A DNA stretch of 10,402 bases from Asterionellopsis glacialis (GCA_014885115.2 WKLE02000777.1:1-10402); one strand, 5' to 3'; shown: positions 1-6,179, counted from the first letter of the stretch. Made by a program: numbers and translations. The notes: generated by a model not told the origin, from the sequence alone.

Positions 1-602
1 CACGGAAAAGCCTATCCTGTACCGCATGTATACAACCGACTACTCAGAGAAGAGGTAGACCTGATCGAGCATATAGGAGTTCTACATAAAGTCAACAGGT
101 CCAAATGGGCAGCTCCTAGTTTTCCACGACCTAAGAAAAACAACACTATCAGGTTTATTTCTGACTTCCAGAAACTGAATGAATGTATCATACGACATCC
201 ATTCCCTATTCCTCATATTCAGGAATTACTTACAAAACTTGAAGATTTCTCATATGCGTCATCCTTAGACTTAAATATGGGATACTATCACAGACGATTA
301 GATGCAGATGCTAGTAAGCTATGCACTATCGTACTACCATGGGGAAAGTATGAATACTTACGCCTACCAATGGGAGTAGCAAGTTCAGCAGACATTTTCC
401 AAGAGAAATTGAGCGAACTTATGTTTGGACTAGAATTTGTACACATGTATATTGATGATCTATTGCTCCTTACAACGGACAATTTTGAGGATCACTTACA
501 CAAGATGGATTTAGTACTGCAACAACTACAGGAAGCAGGACTTAAAGTCAATGTGGAGAAATCCTTTTTCGGCTGAACCGAAACAGATTATCAGTATGTT
601 GC
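1..602 (+). pseudogene. gypsy reverse transcriptase domain, broken
   Basis: This is the polymerase domain that copies element RNA into DNA. Frame 1 is open from base 1 to the TGA at 574-576, and no start codon should be expected because the domain lies inside a longer pol polyprotein. Visible motifs in order are the fingers segment with RFISDFQKLNE, the PFPIPHI segment, motif A SLDLNMGYYH with its Asp at 268-270, the LPMGVASSADIFQ segment, and motif C YIDD at 448-459. All three catalytic aspartates are present. The domain then degrades. After KSFFG comes the TGA, frame 1 remains recognisable (TETDYQY) to about 600, and the continuation GIRPLNHK is in frame 3 from about 606, so a small indel lies between about 592 and 606. 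The domain assignment is secure. Confidence 0.92.
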
Positions 603-1192
603 AAGGGCATAAGGCCATTAAACCATAAGGTCTCTGCCATACTAAACATAGCACTACCCACGACTACTAAGAAGATATGCTCTTTCGTAGGGATGGTCAA
701 TTTCTATAAACAAATGTGGATACACAGATCCCACGTACTGGCACCCTTAACTAAGCTACAAGGCAAAGGGGTTAAGTTCAAATGGGGGAAGGAACAACAA
801 ACGGCCTTTGACAATATAAAGAAAATTATAGCCAAAGAAGTACTACTGTCCTACCCGGACTTCAACAAGCCTTTCCACATATACACCAACGCCAGTAAAT
901 ACCAACTAGGGGCAGTTATTACTCAAGATGAGAAGCCCATCGTATTCTACATTAGAAAACTTATGGATGCTCAAACTAAATACTATTATCAATCGTAGAA
1001 GTACTTAGGGAATACCGGTACCTACTACTTGGTCACAAGATAATCATCCATAAAGATCACAAGAATCTCACCTACGATAAATGTGCAACCCAATGTCACG
1101 TACGATGACGATGGTTTGTAGAAGAATTCTCACCCAAATTATGCTATATAAAAGGCGAACATAACATAGTAGCCGACGTGCTTTCTCGTCTC
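603..1192 (+). pseudogene. gypsy RNase H domain, broken and catalytically impaired
   Basis: RNase H removes RNA from the RNA/DNA hybrid. The thumb-like lead-in VGMVNFYKQMW (from about 688) and the KFKWGKEQQTAFDNIKK segment precede the domain. The first catalytic motif, normally TDAS, reads TNAS (Asn codon 888-890). The second, a TE.ELL-type segment after KYY, is missing: frame 3 runs KYYYQS to a TAG at 996-998, while the family sequence resumes in frame 2 at about 989 as SIVEVLREYR. The third acidic site is kept as HKDHKNL (Asp 1055-1057), and the last as NIVADVLSRL (Asp 1175-1177). A TGA at 1106-1108 sits between CHVR and RWFVEEFSP and is probably a CGA-to-TGA change. Two of the expected acidic residues are therefore lost. 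Confidence 0.88.
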
Positions 1193-1498
1193 GATCTACT
1201 AAATCCTGACTCAGAAGCTGTTCCGGAATGCTATATAACCGACGAGGACATGGCAGAAATGTACTGCCTTAATACGCCTCAGCATAGCGATAGTGACAAG
1301 GGATTGTCCCTCAGTTACCGCAATATCCTAAAACACCAATCAAAGGACAATCAACTCAAACGTGAAGTACTTAAGAAGAAAGGTTTCTCCGAACGCCTAT
1401 TTCATGGGGGCGGGAAATCTTACAGCGTTATATGCTACAATAATAAAATATGCGTTCCATTGACTTTACAGAAACGCATGGTACAATGGTACCACACG
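1193..1498 (+). pseudogene. gypsy RH-IN spacer and truncated integrase N-terminus
   Basis: Frame 2 continues open from 1109 to a stop at 1526-1528. After DVLSRLDLLNPDSE comes an acidic spacer, then KSYSVICYNNKICVPLTLQKRMVQWYHT. The ICVP..LQ....WYHT pattern is the usual lead-in to the integrase HHCC zinc-binding domain in gypsy elements. In intact relatives WYHT is followed shortly by an LxHPG-type segment, but here the text becomes CVPAIYDEI, which is antisense to the neighbouring minus-strand relic. The gypsy sequence therefore ends at about 1498. The DDE integrase core and chromodomain, if there ever was one, are absent. Confidence 0.8.
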
Positions 1499-1507
1499 TG
1501 TGTTCCG

Positions 1508-2160
1508 GCCATTTATGATGAAATTTGAAATTAAGGTCGTATCTGAAACCACCTCCTCCATAAATGCATCTGTCACCAACTTGTTCAAATGTAGGGTTAC
1601 AATCTATGAGGAATCCAATTGGTATTTCCCATTTTGGGCTATTGGTTGATAATGTGTCAATTTAAGCATAAAAAGTATGATGGGATATAGTGTCATAATA
1701 ATAAGCTGTTTGTGATTTCCAAAGTAATTTTGCCATAGTTGGATCTGAGCCAGTGAGAAAGTGGTAATTTTGTAGCTTGTTATTGATCCATGATGCATTG
1801 TCCTCATGGTTTATTAAATATTTGAAGTGTTTATGCAGTATTTTTTGTTTTAATCGTTTTCTGTTTTTGGCAAGTGATTTTTTTAGTTGATCATACAATG
1901 ATTGGTATAAGAATAGCAGCATTGTTAAGCATGCCAAGAAGGCGTGCTTGTTTTCTGCCTGTATGATAGGGGCAGAGTTGTTTTAGTATTTTTTTTCTGT
2001 TTTTCGTCTGGTAGTGTAACGATCATTTGCCTGGTATTGATGGTATGATGGGATTGAGTTTGTTTGTAATGGACAACAAGATCTTCATATTTTTTGTGAG
2101 ATATTTCATCACATCGAATTTGTGTGTTTGGTTCACCTAAAACTAAATAAGGCTTTCAAT
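1508..2160 (-). pseudogene. connection and RNase H-like part of the minus-strand RT relic, broken
   Basis: Downstream of the VDD motif the minus strand reads ASIESLI, then two stops, then IRCDEISHKKYEDLV, RQMIVTLPDEKQKK, and after a slip at a run of eight A residues (plus-strand T run near 1989-1996), ARLLGMLNNAAILIP (about 1945-1900). Then come a Lys-rich SLYDQLKKSLAKNRKRLK segment and TGSDPTMAKLL. A GDRCIYGGGGFRYDL segment (about 1576-1530) ends the relic as KWPEH near 1508. The D...GGGG pattern resembles the first strand of an RNase H fold, though the usual Ala after Asp is Arg. At least three frames are needed to follow it. The match is from memory and pattern only. Confidence 0.58.
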
Positions 2161-3030
2161 ACTGGCTTTTAGCACATGTGGTATTCTTTTGAAGATATCT
2201 GCCATCATACTATCATCTACGTGGGTATGAGATTCCATAGGGACAGGTTGGCCATTAGGGCCTAAGACGCCTGTATTTAGGGAGTCTTCAATTGCTTTGG
2301 TAAAAATAGTGTCTGGTGATGGTGGGTCTGAGTATCATACTGTGTTAACTGTATTGTTGTGCTTTTGTAGGATGTCTTGATTATGGAATATAGATCTTAT
2401 TAATAGTTGGCAAGCACACCCAAAGGGTTTCCAGTTAGATGGACTGAAATAGCTTCAAAATGTTTGTCCACAGGAAAGCCAACAAGACCATTTCGTACAA
2501 ATGCCATTGCGGAAATCATGTCAGGTGCATGTTTTGGTTGACGAAAGCAACCTGCTACATCATCATTCATTAAAAGTGTGTCCTGATCGGGATAGGTAAT
2601 TTGAAGCTTGTAAATAAAAGTTAAATGTGCTTTCCATTAGGTGGCAAAAGTGATTTGAGGTTCAGAATGTTTTGTCACCAGATCATTGATTGCTATTGAT
2701 TCTGGAAGCACACAAAAGGTACCATCATAAACTAGTTGGAAGTTTTTTTCTGATTGTATTACTAGTCCTTGTGGGGTATAAAGTGCGTTAGGTATAAAAT
2801 GTTTTATCCATTTGGTTAAAATTATTATGTAGTTATGTTTGTCTTCTTTGTTTAGTATTTTTGCTGTTTGGTCAGGATATTTGCTGAATGATGGGTTGTT
2901 ACCATAGTTTAAATATGATATGTATTTTTTGTGTCTTGTAATGATTAAGGCAAGAAGGAGTGCCATAAGTTTAAATTCACTTGATAGAATTGTAATCATC
3001 AGAAGATGTTGAGGGTTGTATTGTTTTTAG
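2160..3030 (-). pseudogene. non-canonical reverse transcriptase, broken
   Basis: An open stretch from 2999 down to 2637 carries YGNNPSFSKYPDQTAKIL, then TPQGLV (about 2761-2783), KNFQLVYDG and AINDLV, the fingers/palm lead-in of this RT family. The frame is open a little further upstream (QYNPQHLL), so the ATG at 2999 need not be the true start. After a stop, the relic continues as IYKLQITYPDQD, then motif A MNDDVAGCFRQP, with the DDV codons at 2564-2556. A VDKHFEAISVHLTGNP segment follows. Motif C is HVDDSMMADIF, with VDD at 2220-2212, in place of YxDD. Stops and at least two frame changes lie between motifs A and C. The RT identity rests on both metal-binding motifs appearing in order at a plausible distance; the family name is uncertain. 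Confidence 0.72.
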
Positions 3031-3310
3031 GATCGAATGTATGTTTCTATGATTAATGTTTAAAATATTGTGTCCATTTGGGTAAAATTTTATGTAGTTA
3101 TGTTAGTCTCCTTTGTTTAGTATTTTTGCTGTTTGGTCAGGATATTTGCTGAATGATGGGTGGTTACCATAGTCTAAGTATGATATGTAGTTTTTTTGTG
3201 TCTCATAATGATTATGGCAAGAAGGAGAGCCATAAGTTTAAATTCACTTGATAGAATTGTAATCATCAGAAGATGTTGAGGATTGTACTGTTTTTAGGAT
3301 AGAATGTATG
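2793..3310. repeat. imperfect tandem duplication, unit about 266 bp
   Basis: Copy 1 (about 2793-3043) and copy 2 (about 3059-3310) align over about 250 bp with an offset of 266-267 bp. Landmarks are CCATTTGG at 2808 and 3074, the shared GTTTGGTCAGGATATTTGCT block, CACTTGATAGAATTGTAATC, and TTTTTAGGAT near 3024 and 3291. Differences are scattered substitutions and short indels, so the duplication is not very recent. It repeats the 5' part of the minus-strand RT relic (the segment containing SSEFKLMALLL). Copy 2 lies upstream of the complete copy on the coding strand and is cut at about 3310, where the LTR region of the next element begins. Confidence 0.88.
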
Positions 3311-3328
3311 GCACTGACGTACACTCCC

Positions 3329-3547
3329 TGTAGGACACTCTTGAGGATGGATGAATGATGCATGGGCAAGCAGACGGACTCACAATTTACAACCTACTAA
3401 TATTTCCTGAATATTTACTTCTTACTAAATTGCCGGATTTCTCCAGCATAAAACTAACTCTTTAAACTAGCTCATAATTTTGGTCACCAAATAAAAGTCT
3501 TCTTTTCTTTTGTGTGTTGATTGTCTGATTGTTGTGTTGTGCTGCCA
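3329..3547 (+). mobile_element. degenerate short LTR, copy A (5' LTR of the gag-bearing element)
   Basis: The segment starts with TGTAGG and ends with CTGCCA, so a TG...CA form is possible. It aligns with a second copy ending at 6514. Shared blocks are a GGATGGATGAATGAT-like start, a CCGG followed by CTCCA, TTTAAACTAG..(A)TAATT, AAGTC.TCT and CTGCCAT. A polyadenylation-like AATAAA lies at 3490-3495. The leader and gag start follow directly. Exact ends are uncertain and the left part may be truncated at the junction with the minus-strand relic near 3310. I could not identify a primer-binding site matching a common tRNA end after it. Confidence 0.6.
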
Positions 3548-3613
3548 TCAACACTAGCGGCATAGGGCATAGTAACGTTACTCCCTCTTTCAGAGGATTC
3601 TGACTCAAAAAAC
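3548..3613 (+). other. conserved leader between LTR A and gag
   Basis: This untranslated stretch has blocks CACTAGCGGCATAGGGCATA, TAACGTTA and CCTCTTT. The same blocks occur in the same order after the second LTR copy (6515-6580), and both are followed by ATGAAGACC. Such shared order supports a 5' leader containing whatever priming and packaging signals the element used. TAACGTTA is a perfect 8-bp palindrome. Confidence 0.65.
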
Positions 3614-4167
3614 ATGAAGACCTTTTACTCCTCCAATGAGTTTCAGAAGAAAGCTCAGGAGTTGAGTCAACAGCAGACTCTGCTGAATCCTCCTGCAATC
3701 TCCTTTGTGAAAACAAAGAAGGAGAGGTCAAAGTAAAAAGACAATGACAAGGATGTGTATAAGATCATCGATGTCTGCATCGATCCCTCTGACAAAGGCT
3801 CAGATTCTGAGACCATTGAAAAGAGAGTCAAGCAATTTGAGGATGGATCTGCTGAAGAGAGGATCAAGTGGAGGATTTAGTTTGCTGAAGTAGAGCAGGA
3901 TTCTTGCCTCACCAAAGCCTCATTCAAAACATTCATGGCACTCACCCTCTTGAAGGGCAGAGCAAGGCAGCTGTTTCAAGCAGCAAATGCCAATCGCCAG
4001 AGCAAAAATGCCAGCCTCAAGAAATCAGTCCAAAAAGATCCTGAACAGGTGTTTGAATTGGTACTGAAGGACGTAGGCCAGAATTTTTTATCATCTAGGC
4101 ATGTGGCAAGGCACCAGAAGAACTAATTTTGCTACCACTTAGCAATGACTGACAACTTCAAGTTACG

Positions 4168-4430
4168 AAAGTTTTTAACAAGGCTTCCCCAGTTGAATGA
4201 ATATTCAACATATTTTCCAATGGATCACAATGGTAAAAATATTCGAAAATTCGACAATGACAAACTCATTGATATACTGCATCAGGAGAAACCACCCAAG
4301 AGTTTGTTGCAAGGCTTTGCCAGTTTATCAAATATTTGCCATATTTTCCAATGGATCACAATGGTGAATAAATTTGAAAATTTGATGATGACGACCTTGT
4401 GGACATCTTGGATGGAGCAAATAAGTGGCA
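4168..4430. repeat. duplicated gag segment, offset 131 bp
   Basis: Two related copies (about 4168-4298 and about 4299-4430) each encode the RLxQ...Y..YFPMDHNG segment and the following Asp-rich helix (FDNDKLIDIL versus FDDDDLVDIL). A 26-bp block is identical at 4209-4234 and 4340-4365, while the flanks differ at many positions, so this is not a simple recent tandem copy. The 131-bp offset is not a multiple of three and changes the reading frame. Confidence 0.8.
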
Positions 4431-4694
4431 ATTTTCCCTACTTGCTAGCAACCTTGACCCTCACAATCTCTTGTGGGAAGATACCGTGGAATACTTCGAG
4501 AAATTAGAGAAAATCGCAAGTGTGAACTAACAGAAAAGAATTCTGATCGCAATAACAACAGCAATAATAACAAGCACCAGCGCACTCATAAGTGGTGTAG
4601 GAACTACTGTATGAACAACCATAACACCAATGAGTGTACTGGGGACAAGTCAAAAAAGAAGGATTCAGGTAAATCTAAGACCTACACGAAGGAA

Positions 4695-4826
4695 CAGGTA
4701 AATGCAATGATTAACTTGCTCAAACTATCAAAGGAAAGTAAGAAAAAGAAAAGTAAAGTCCAGGTAAATGTAATGATTAACTCGCTCAAGGTATCAAAAG
4801 ATAAAAAGAAAAAGAAACTTAAAGTC
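4695..4826. repeat. 66-bp in-frame tandem duplication, Lys-rich gag tail
   Basis: Two adjacent 66-bp units start with CAGGTAAATG at 4695 and 4761. Each encodes 22 residues of the form QVNxMINxLKxSKxxKKKKxKV. The length is a multiple of three, so the frame is kept. The units differ at several positions, so the duplication may predate loss of function and could have added basic residues downstream of the zinc knuckle. Confidence 0.85.
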
Positions 4827-5032
4827 CAGTATGAATCCGATTCTTCCTCCAATAACAAATCTAGTTTGTACTTTACCCAACATAGTAAACCTAAACATAA
4901 AAATAGTAGTGAAGAATTTACTGATTACTTTACGCCTACTTTCTACACTAATTCCAACCTTTTCCCAAATGTAGAACAATCATATAATATGCTGCGCAGT
5001 CACCACAAAGTGAAAAAGCAAAAACCTATGCA

Positions 5033-5411
5033 TTGCACTACAAGGTAATAAACCAAGATGGCAAGCTCTTTTTTGTTTGCATGTGGGTACTGCTTGACAA
5101 CGGTAATACCGCGGCAATCACCCTAAAAGATTTTGTTGAACGGGTGAAGGCCAGTACTTACAAAAACCCTAAGCCTACGCAGTGGTCCACAATGGGTGGT
5201 AACTTTATCACTAAGCAGAAAGCGCAAATAAAAATTACACTCCCTTGAGTTCACTGACAAAAAGACAGTAGTTTGGTCTTGTCACGTGGACGTGGACAAA
5301 CACACAAACCAAGCGGATGCTCAGTACAACATTATTGTCAGAACCAATCTGATGCAGGCCATGGGTCTTGACATCCACTTTAGCATGCAAACTACACACC
5401 GGGAAGGGTAG
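5033..5411 (+). pseudogene. retropepsin-like aspartic protease of the same element, broken
   Basis: Retropepsins cut the Gag-Pol polyprotein. Frame 2 (5033-5248) reads GKLFFVCMWVLLDNGNTAAI, then LKDFVERVKASTYK and the WSTMGGNFITKQKAQ segment. The catalytic Asp is kept at 5096-5098, but the expected T or S of D-T/S-G is Asn (DNG). A one-base slip at the TT of 5245-5246 makes the TGA at 5246-5248. The domain continues in frame 3 as LEFTDKKTVVWSCHVDV, IIVRTNLMQAMGLDIHFS and THREG. IIVR probably replaces an IIVG-type motif. The TAG at 5409-5411 is created by the inserted LTR boundary and is not original. Upstream, gag's tail is in frame 3, so another frame change lies near 5000-5050. Confidence 0.82.
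5407..5411. repeat. left target-site duplication GGTAG of the solo LTR
   Basis: The five bases GGTAG directly precede the TG start of the 549-bp LTR, and GGTAT (5961-5965) directly follows its CA end. Five-base duplications are normal for gypsy-type integrases. One mismatch is expected for an old insertion. Reading the host through GGTAT gives HREG followed by YELPM in one frame, which identifies GGTAT as the ancestral target. Confidence 0.72.
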
Positions 5412-5419
5412 TGCAGTAG

Positions 5420-5437
5420 GCGAGTCGTGAGACTCGC
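5420..5437. other. hairpin near the LTR start
   Basis: GCGAGTC (5420-5426) and GACTCGC (5431-5437) are perfect 7-bp arms around GTGA. It lies 8 bp inside the LTR. It could be a protein-binding dyad or an RNA hairpin; the sequence alone does not decide. Confidence 0.6.
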
Positions 5438-5495
5438 GCGATATGTCAATCAATTGTAGTACAGACGGACCGTGAAGCGATGAAATCACGGACCA

Positions 5496-5570
5496 GACAG
5501 ACGTGATGACGTGATGACGTCATCATACGGACAGACGAGATGATGTGATGACGTCATCGAGTGGACAGAC
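5496..5570. repeat. 34-bp tandem repeat in LTR U3, each with a CRE palindrome
   Basis: GACAGAC recurs at 5496, 5530 and 5564 at exactly 34-bp spacing. The first two full units each hold TGATGACGTCATC and share about 28 of 34 positions; the third is only the first seven bases. Enhancer-like repeats of this sort are common in retroelement U3 regions. Confidence 0.85.
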
Positions 5571-5655
5571 GCAAATGCGCAGTGACACACGACGCTATCG
5601 CGAATGCTGACGTCACGACGAGAACGCTGACGTCACAACAAGAACGCTGACGTCA
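5507..5655. promoter_or_regulatory. cluster of five TGACGTCA (CRE) sites plus one TGACGTGA
   Basis: Perfect 8-bp palindromes TGACGTCA lie at 5515-5522, 5549-5556, 5608-5615, 5628-5635 and 5648-5655. A near match TGACGTGA lies at 5507-5514, directly abutting the first. TGACGTCA is the classic target of CREB/ATF-type bZIP proteins, and in the diatom Phaeodactylum TGACGT elements are linked to CO2/cAMP control. Regulation of this LTR by such a factor is inferred; the motif cluster itself is plain. Confidence 0.85.
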
Positions 5656-5656
5656 C
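5606..5656. repeat. 20-bp tandem repeat, three CRE units
   Basis: GCTGACGTCAC starts at 5606, 5626 and 5646, separated by GACGAGAAC and AACAAGAAC. Two helical turns per unit would place the three sites on the same face of the DNA. It is a second, independent repeat expansion around the same palindrome within the LTR. Confidence 0.88.
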
Positions 5657-5722
5657 AAACGAAGCTTGCCGAAATCCACTCCGCAGCAGAACACGGTGAC
5701 GCACCTTACATGGAGCGTTCCG

Positions 5723-5727
5723 ATTGG
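5723..5727 (-). promoter_or_regulatory. inverted CCAAT box in the LTR
   Basis: ATTGG in the context CCGATTGGCTGG reads CCAAT on the minus strand. Its position between the CRE cluster and the AATAAA signal fits a proximal promoter element. A clear TATA box was not found nearby. Short motif, so chance occurrence is possible. Confidence 0.4.
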
Positions 5728-5895
5728 CTGGCTCGGGGAGTTCAGTTCACATGTTAAAACCAAACTCCGTTGGATCCGAACTCTAAGTAGATCCGCCGTA
5801 GGATCCCGTACTGTTTTTTGAGTCACAAAGACGAAATCGATGGATTGTTGAGTATTTTACTTAAACTCTAAAATAGCTCAAAATTTATTCACTCC

Positions 5896-5901
5896 AATAA
5901 A
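5896..5901 (+). promoter_or_regulatory. polyadenylation-like AATAAA in the solo LTR
   Basis: AATAAA lies 59 bp before the LTR 3' end, where the R/U5 part of an LTR usually carries its polyadenylation signal. This supports the + orientation of the LTR. The motif is short and the region AT-rich, so confidence is moderate. Confidence 0.5.
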
Positions 5902-5962
5902 ATCTACTTCCTTTTCCAATCATTTTCCATCACTTTTCAAATTTGTTGCAGCATAGTGCAGG

Positions 5963-6089
5963 TATGAATTACCCATGAAATACTGCGGTAAGGTCTCAGA
6001 CCCTAAACACAGGGAAGTGATCTACCACATGTCCGTCCAGCCAGCTGTCCTCAAGGAAGCAGAATTACGGCAATAATCCATATTAGAAA
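5963..6089 (+). pseudogene. protease-RT linker of the interrupted gypsy pol
   Basis: Frame 2 from 5963 reads YELPMKYCGKVSDPK, then REVIYHMSVQPAVLKEAELRQ and a TAA at 6074-6076. It continues the protease ORF interrupted at 5408 by the solo LTR. The LKEAE.RQ....IL pattern matches the segment before the RT domain in related elements, where RQN is usual; here the Asn codon appears to have become TAA. The sequence then jumps straight to an RNase H segment at 6090, so the RT domain is absent. Confidence 0.75.
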
Positions 6090-6149
6090 GCCTTTGAAAA
6101 GATAAAAGAAGTCATAAGTAGAGAAATGCTGATGCACTTTCACTATTAG
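6090..6149 (+). pseudogene. fragment of gypsy RNase H lead-in
   Basis: Frame 3 reads AFEKIKEVISREMLM and then a TAG at 6147-6149. It parallels AFDNIKKIIAKEVLL at about 810-855 in the first gypsy fragment, just before its RNase H core. Only about 20 residues remain; the next bases already belong to a purine-rich tract. Both boundaries (near 6088 and 6145) are deletion junctions that removed the RT, the RNase H core and integrase. Confidence 0.7.
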
Positions 6150-6151
6150 AT

Positions 6152-6179
6152 GCAAGATGGGGAGATGATGATGATGATC
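6152..6179 (+). other. polypurine-like tract with ATG repeats before LTR B
   Basis: A purine-rich stretch GCAAGATGGGGAGATGATG and more ATG triplets ends just before TGTATCC. Its place, after the last pol remnant and before an LTR copy, suits the polypurine tract that primes plus-strand DNA synthesis. The purine run is interrupted by T residues, so the role is tentative. Confidence 0.45.

Larger units (their letters stand above)
1..1498 (+). mobile_element. Ty3/gypsy-type LTR retrotransposon, pol fragment, decayed
   Basis: The sequence shows RT, then RNase H, then the beginning of integrase in the order RT-RH-IN, which places it with Ty3/gypsy rather than Ty1/copia. The left end is cut by the window and the right end stops abruptly after a WYHT motif (1487-1498), where a minus-strand retroelement relic begins. 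No LTR, gag, protease or integrase core belonging to this fragment is visible. The coding path runs in frame 1 (1 to about 600), frame 3 (about 603-985), then frame 2 (about 989-1498), with stops at 574-576 and 1106-1108. It is non-autonomous and non-functional. Confidence 0.9.
1499..3310 (-). mobile_element. non-canonical RT/RNase H retroelement relic, minus strand
   Basis: Read on the minus strand, this region holds RT motifs (2999 down to about 2160), a connection-like stretch (about 2120-1880) and an RNase H-like motif (about 1576-1508). Order and spacing fit one RT-RH polyprotein. The motifs are not those of Ty3/gypsy, Ty1/copia or LINE elements. They resemble an RT family that I recall as abundant in diatom gene models, with an RT-RH layout reminiscent of DIRS/Ngaro elements, but the class is unresolved. 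No recombinase, integrase, methyltransferase or terminal repeat is visible. The 3' end is lost at the junction with the gypsy fragment near 1499. The plus strand is T/G-rich, so the coding strand is A/C-rich. Confidence 0.72.
3614..5032 (+). pseudogene. gag of a gypsy-type retrotransposon, broken
   Basis: Gag forms the capsid shell and binds element RNA. The start ATGAAGACC is conserved in the second copy at 6581, which supports it. Frame 2 carries MKTFYSSNEFQKKAQ, an acidic DPSDKGSDSE stretch, IKWRI/FAEVEQD and ALTLLKGRARQLF, typical of this gag family. In-frame stops lie at 3734-3736, 3878-3880 (probably CAG to TAG, in WRI*F) and 4124-4126. A YFPMDHNG segment occurs twice, 131 bp apart, which throws the frame from 2 to 1 (LDPHNLLWEDTVEYFEKLE). 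Near 4500-4530 it moves to frame 3, where KWCRNYCMNNHNTNEC forms a CCHC-like zinc knuckle with altered spacing (C-X3-C-X3-H-X4-C). A Lys-rich, Ser/Asn-rich tail follows. The domain call is firm; the product is dead. Confidence 0.82.
5412..5960 (+). mobile_element. solo LTR, 549 bp, CRE-rich, inserted in the protease/RT linker
   Basis: It starts TGCAGTAGG and ends CATAGTGCA, so the tips form a short imperfect inverted repeat (TGCA...TGCA). GGTAG/GGTAT flank it. No gag or pol of its own lies inside or beside it; the flanks are halves of one host coding region, as expected after LTR-LTR recombination removed the internal part. U3-like features are a hairpin (5420-5437), CRE-like palindromes (5507-5655) and an inverted CCAAT box (5723-5727). 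AATAAA lies at 5896-5901, near the 3' end. It is richer in G+C and CpG than its surroundings. The + orientation is inferred from the CRE/CCAAT to AATAAA order. Confidence 0.8.

Noticed and set aside
1178..1528. A 116-codon open frame beginning with ATG-like GTG, possibly a small gene
   Set aside because: It is the in-frame continuation of the gypsy RNase H/integrase segment after the TGA at 1106, and its last ten codons run antisense into another element. It has no start context of its own.
3548..3575. Primer-binding site complementary to initiator tRNA-Met after LTR A
   Set aside because: No TGGTATC-type sequence follows either LTR copy. Another tRNA or degeneration is possible, but I cannot support a specific call.
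3462..3867. Minus-strand open frames of 89 and 66 codons
   Set aside because: They lie antisense to LTR A, the leader and gag, and have no recognisable domain; they are shadows.
5235..5489. Minus-strand 84-codon open frame
   Set aside because: It is antisense to the protease and runs into the inserted LTR, so it cannot be a conserved gene.
5496..5656. CRISPR-like array (regular short repeats)
   Set aside because: There are too few units, two different periods, and repeats that are not separated by unique spacers of fixed length. The setting is an LTR in eukaryotic-looking sequence.
5409..5961. TAGTGCAG at 5409-5416 and 5954-5961 as an 8-bp target duplication
   Set aside because: Using it would leave extra codons and a stop in the host frame and would not give TG...CA ends. 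GGTAG/GGTAT with TG...CA restores the frame exactly, so TAGTGCAG is better explained by similar LTR tips.
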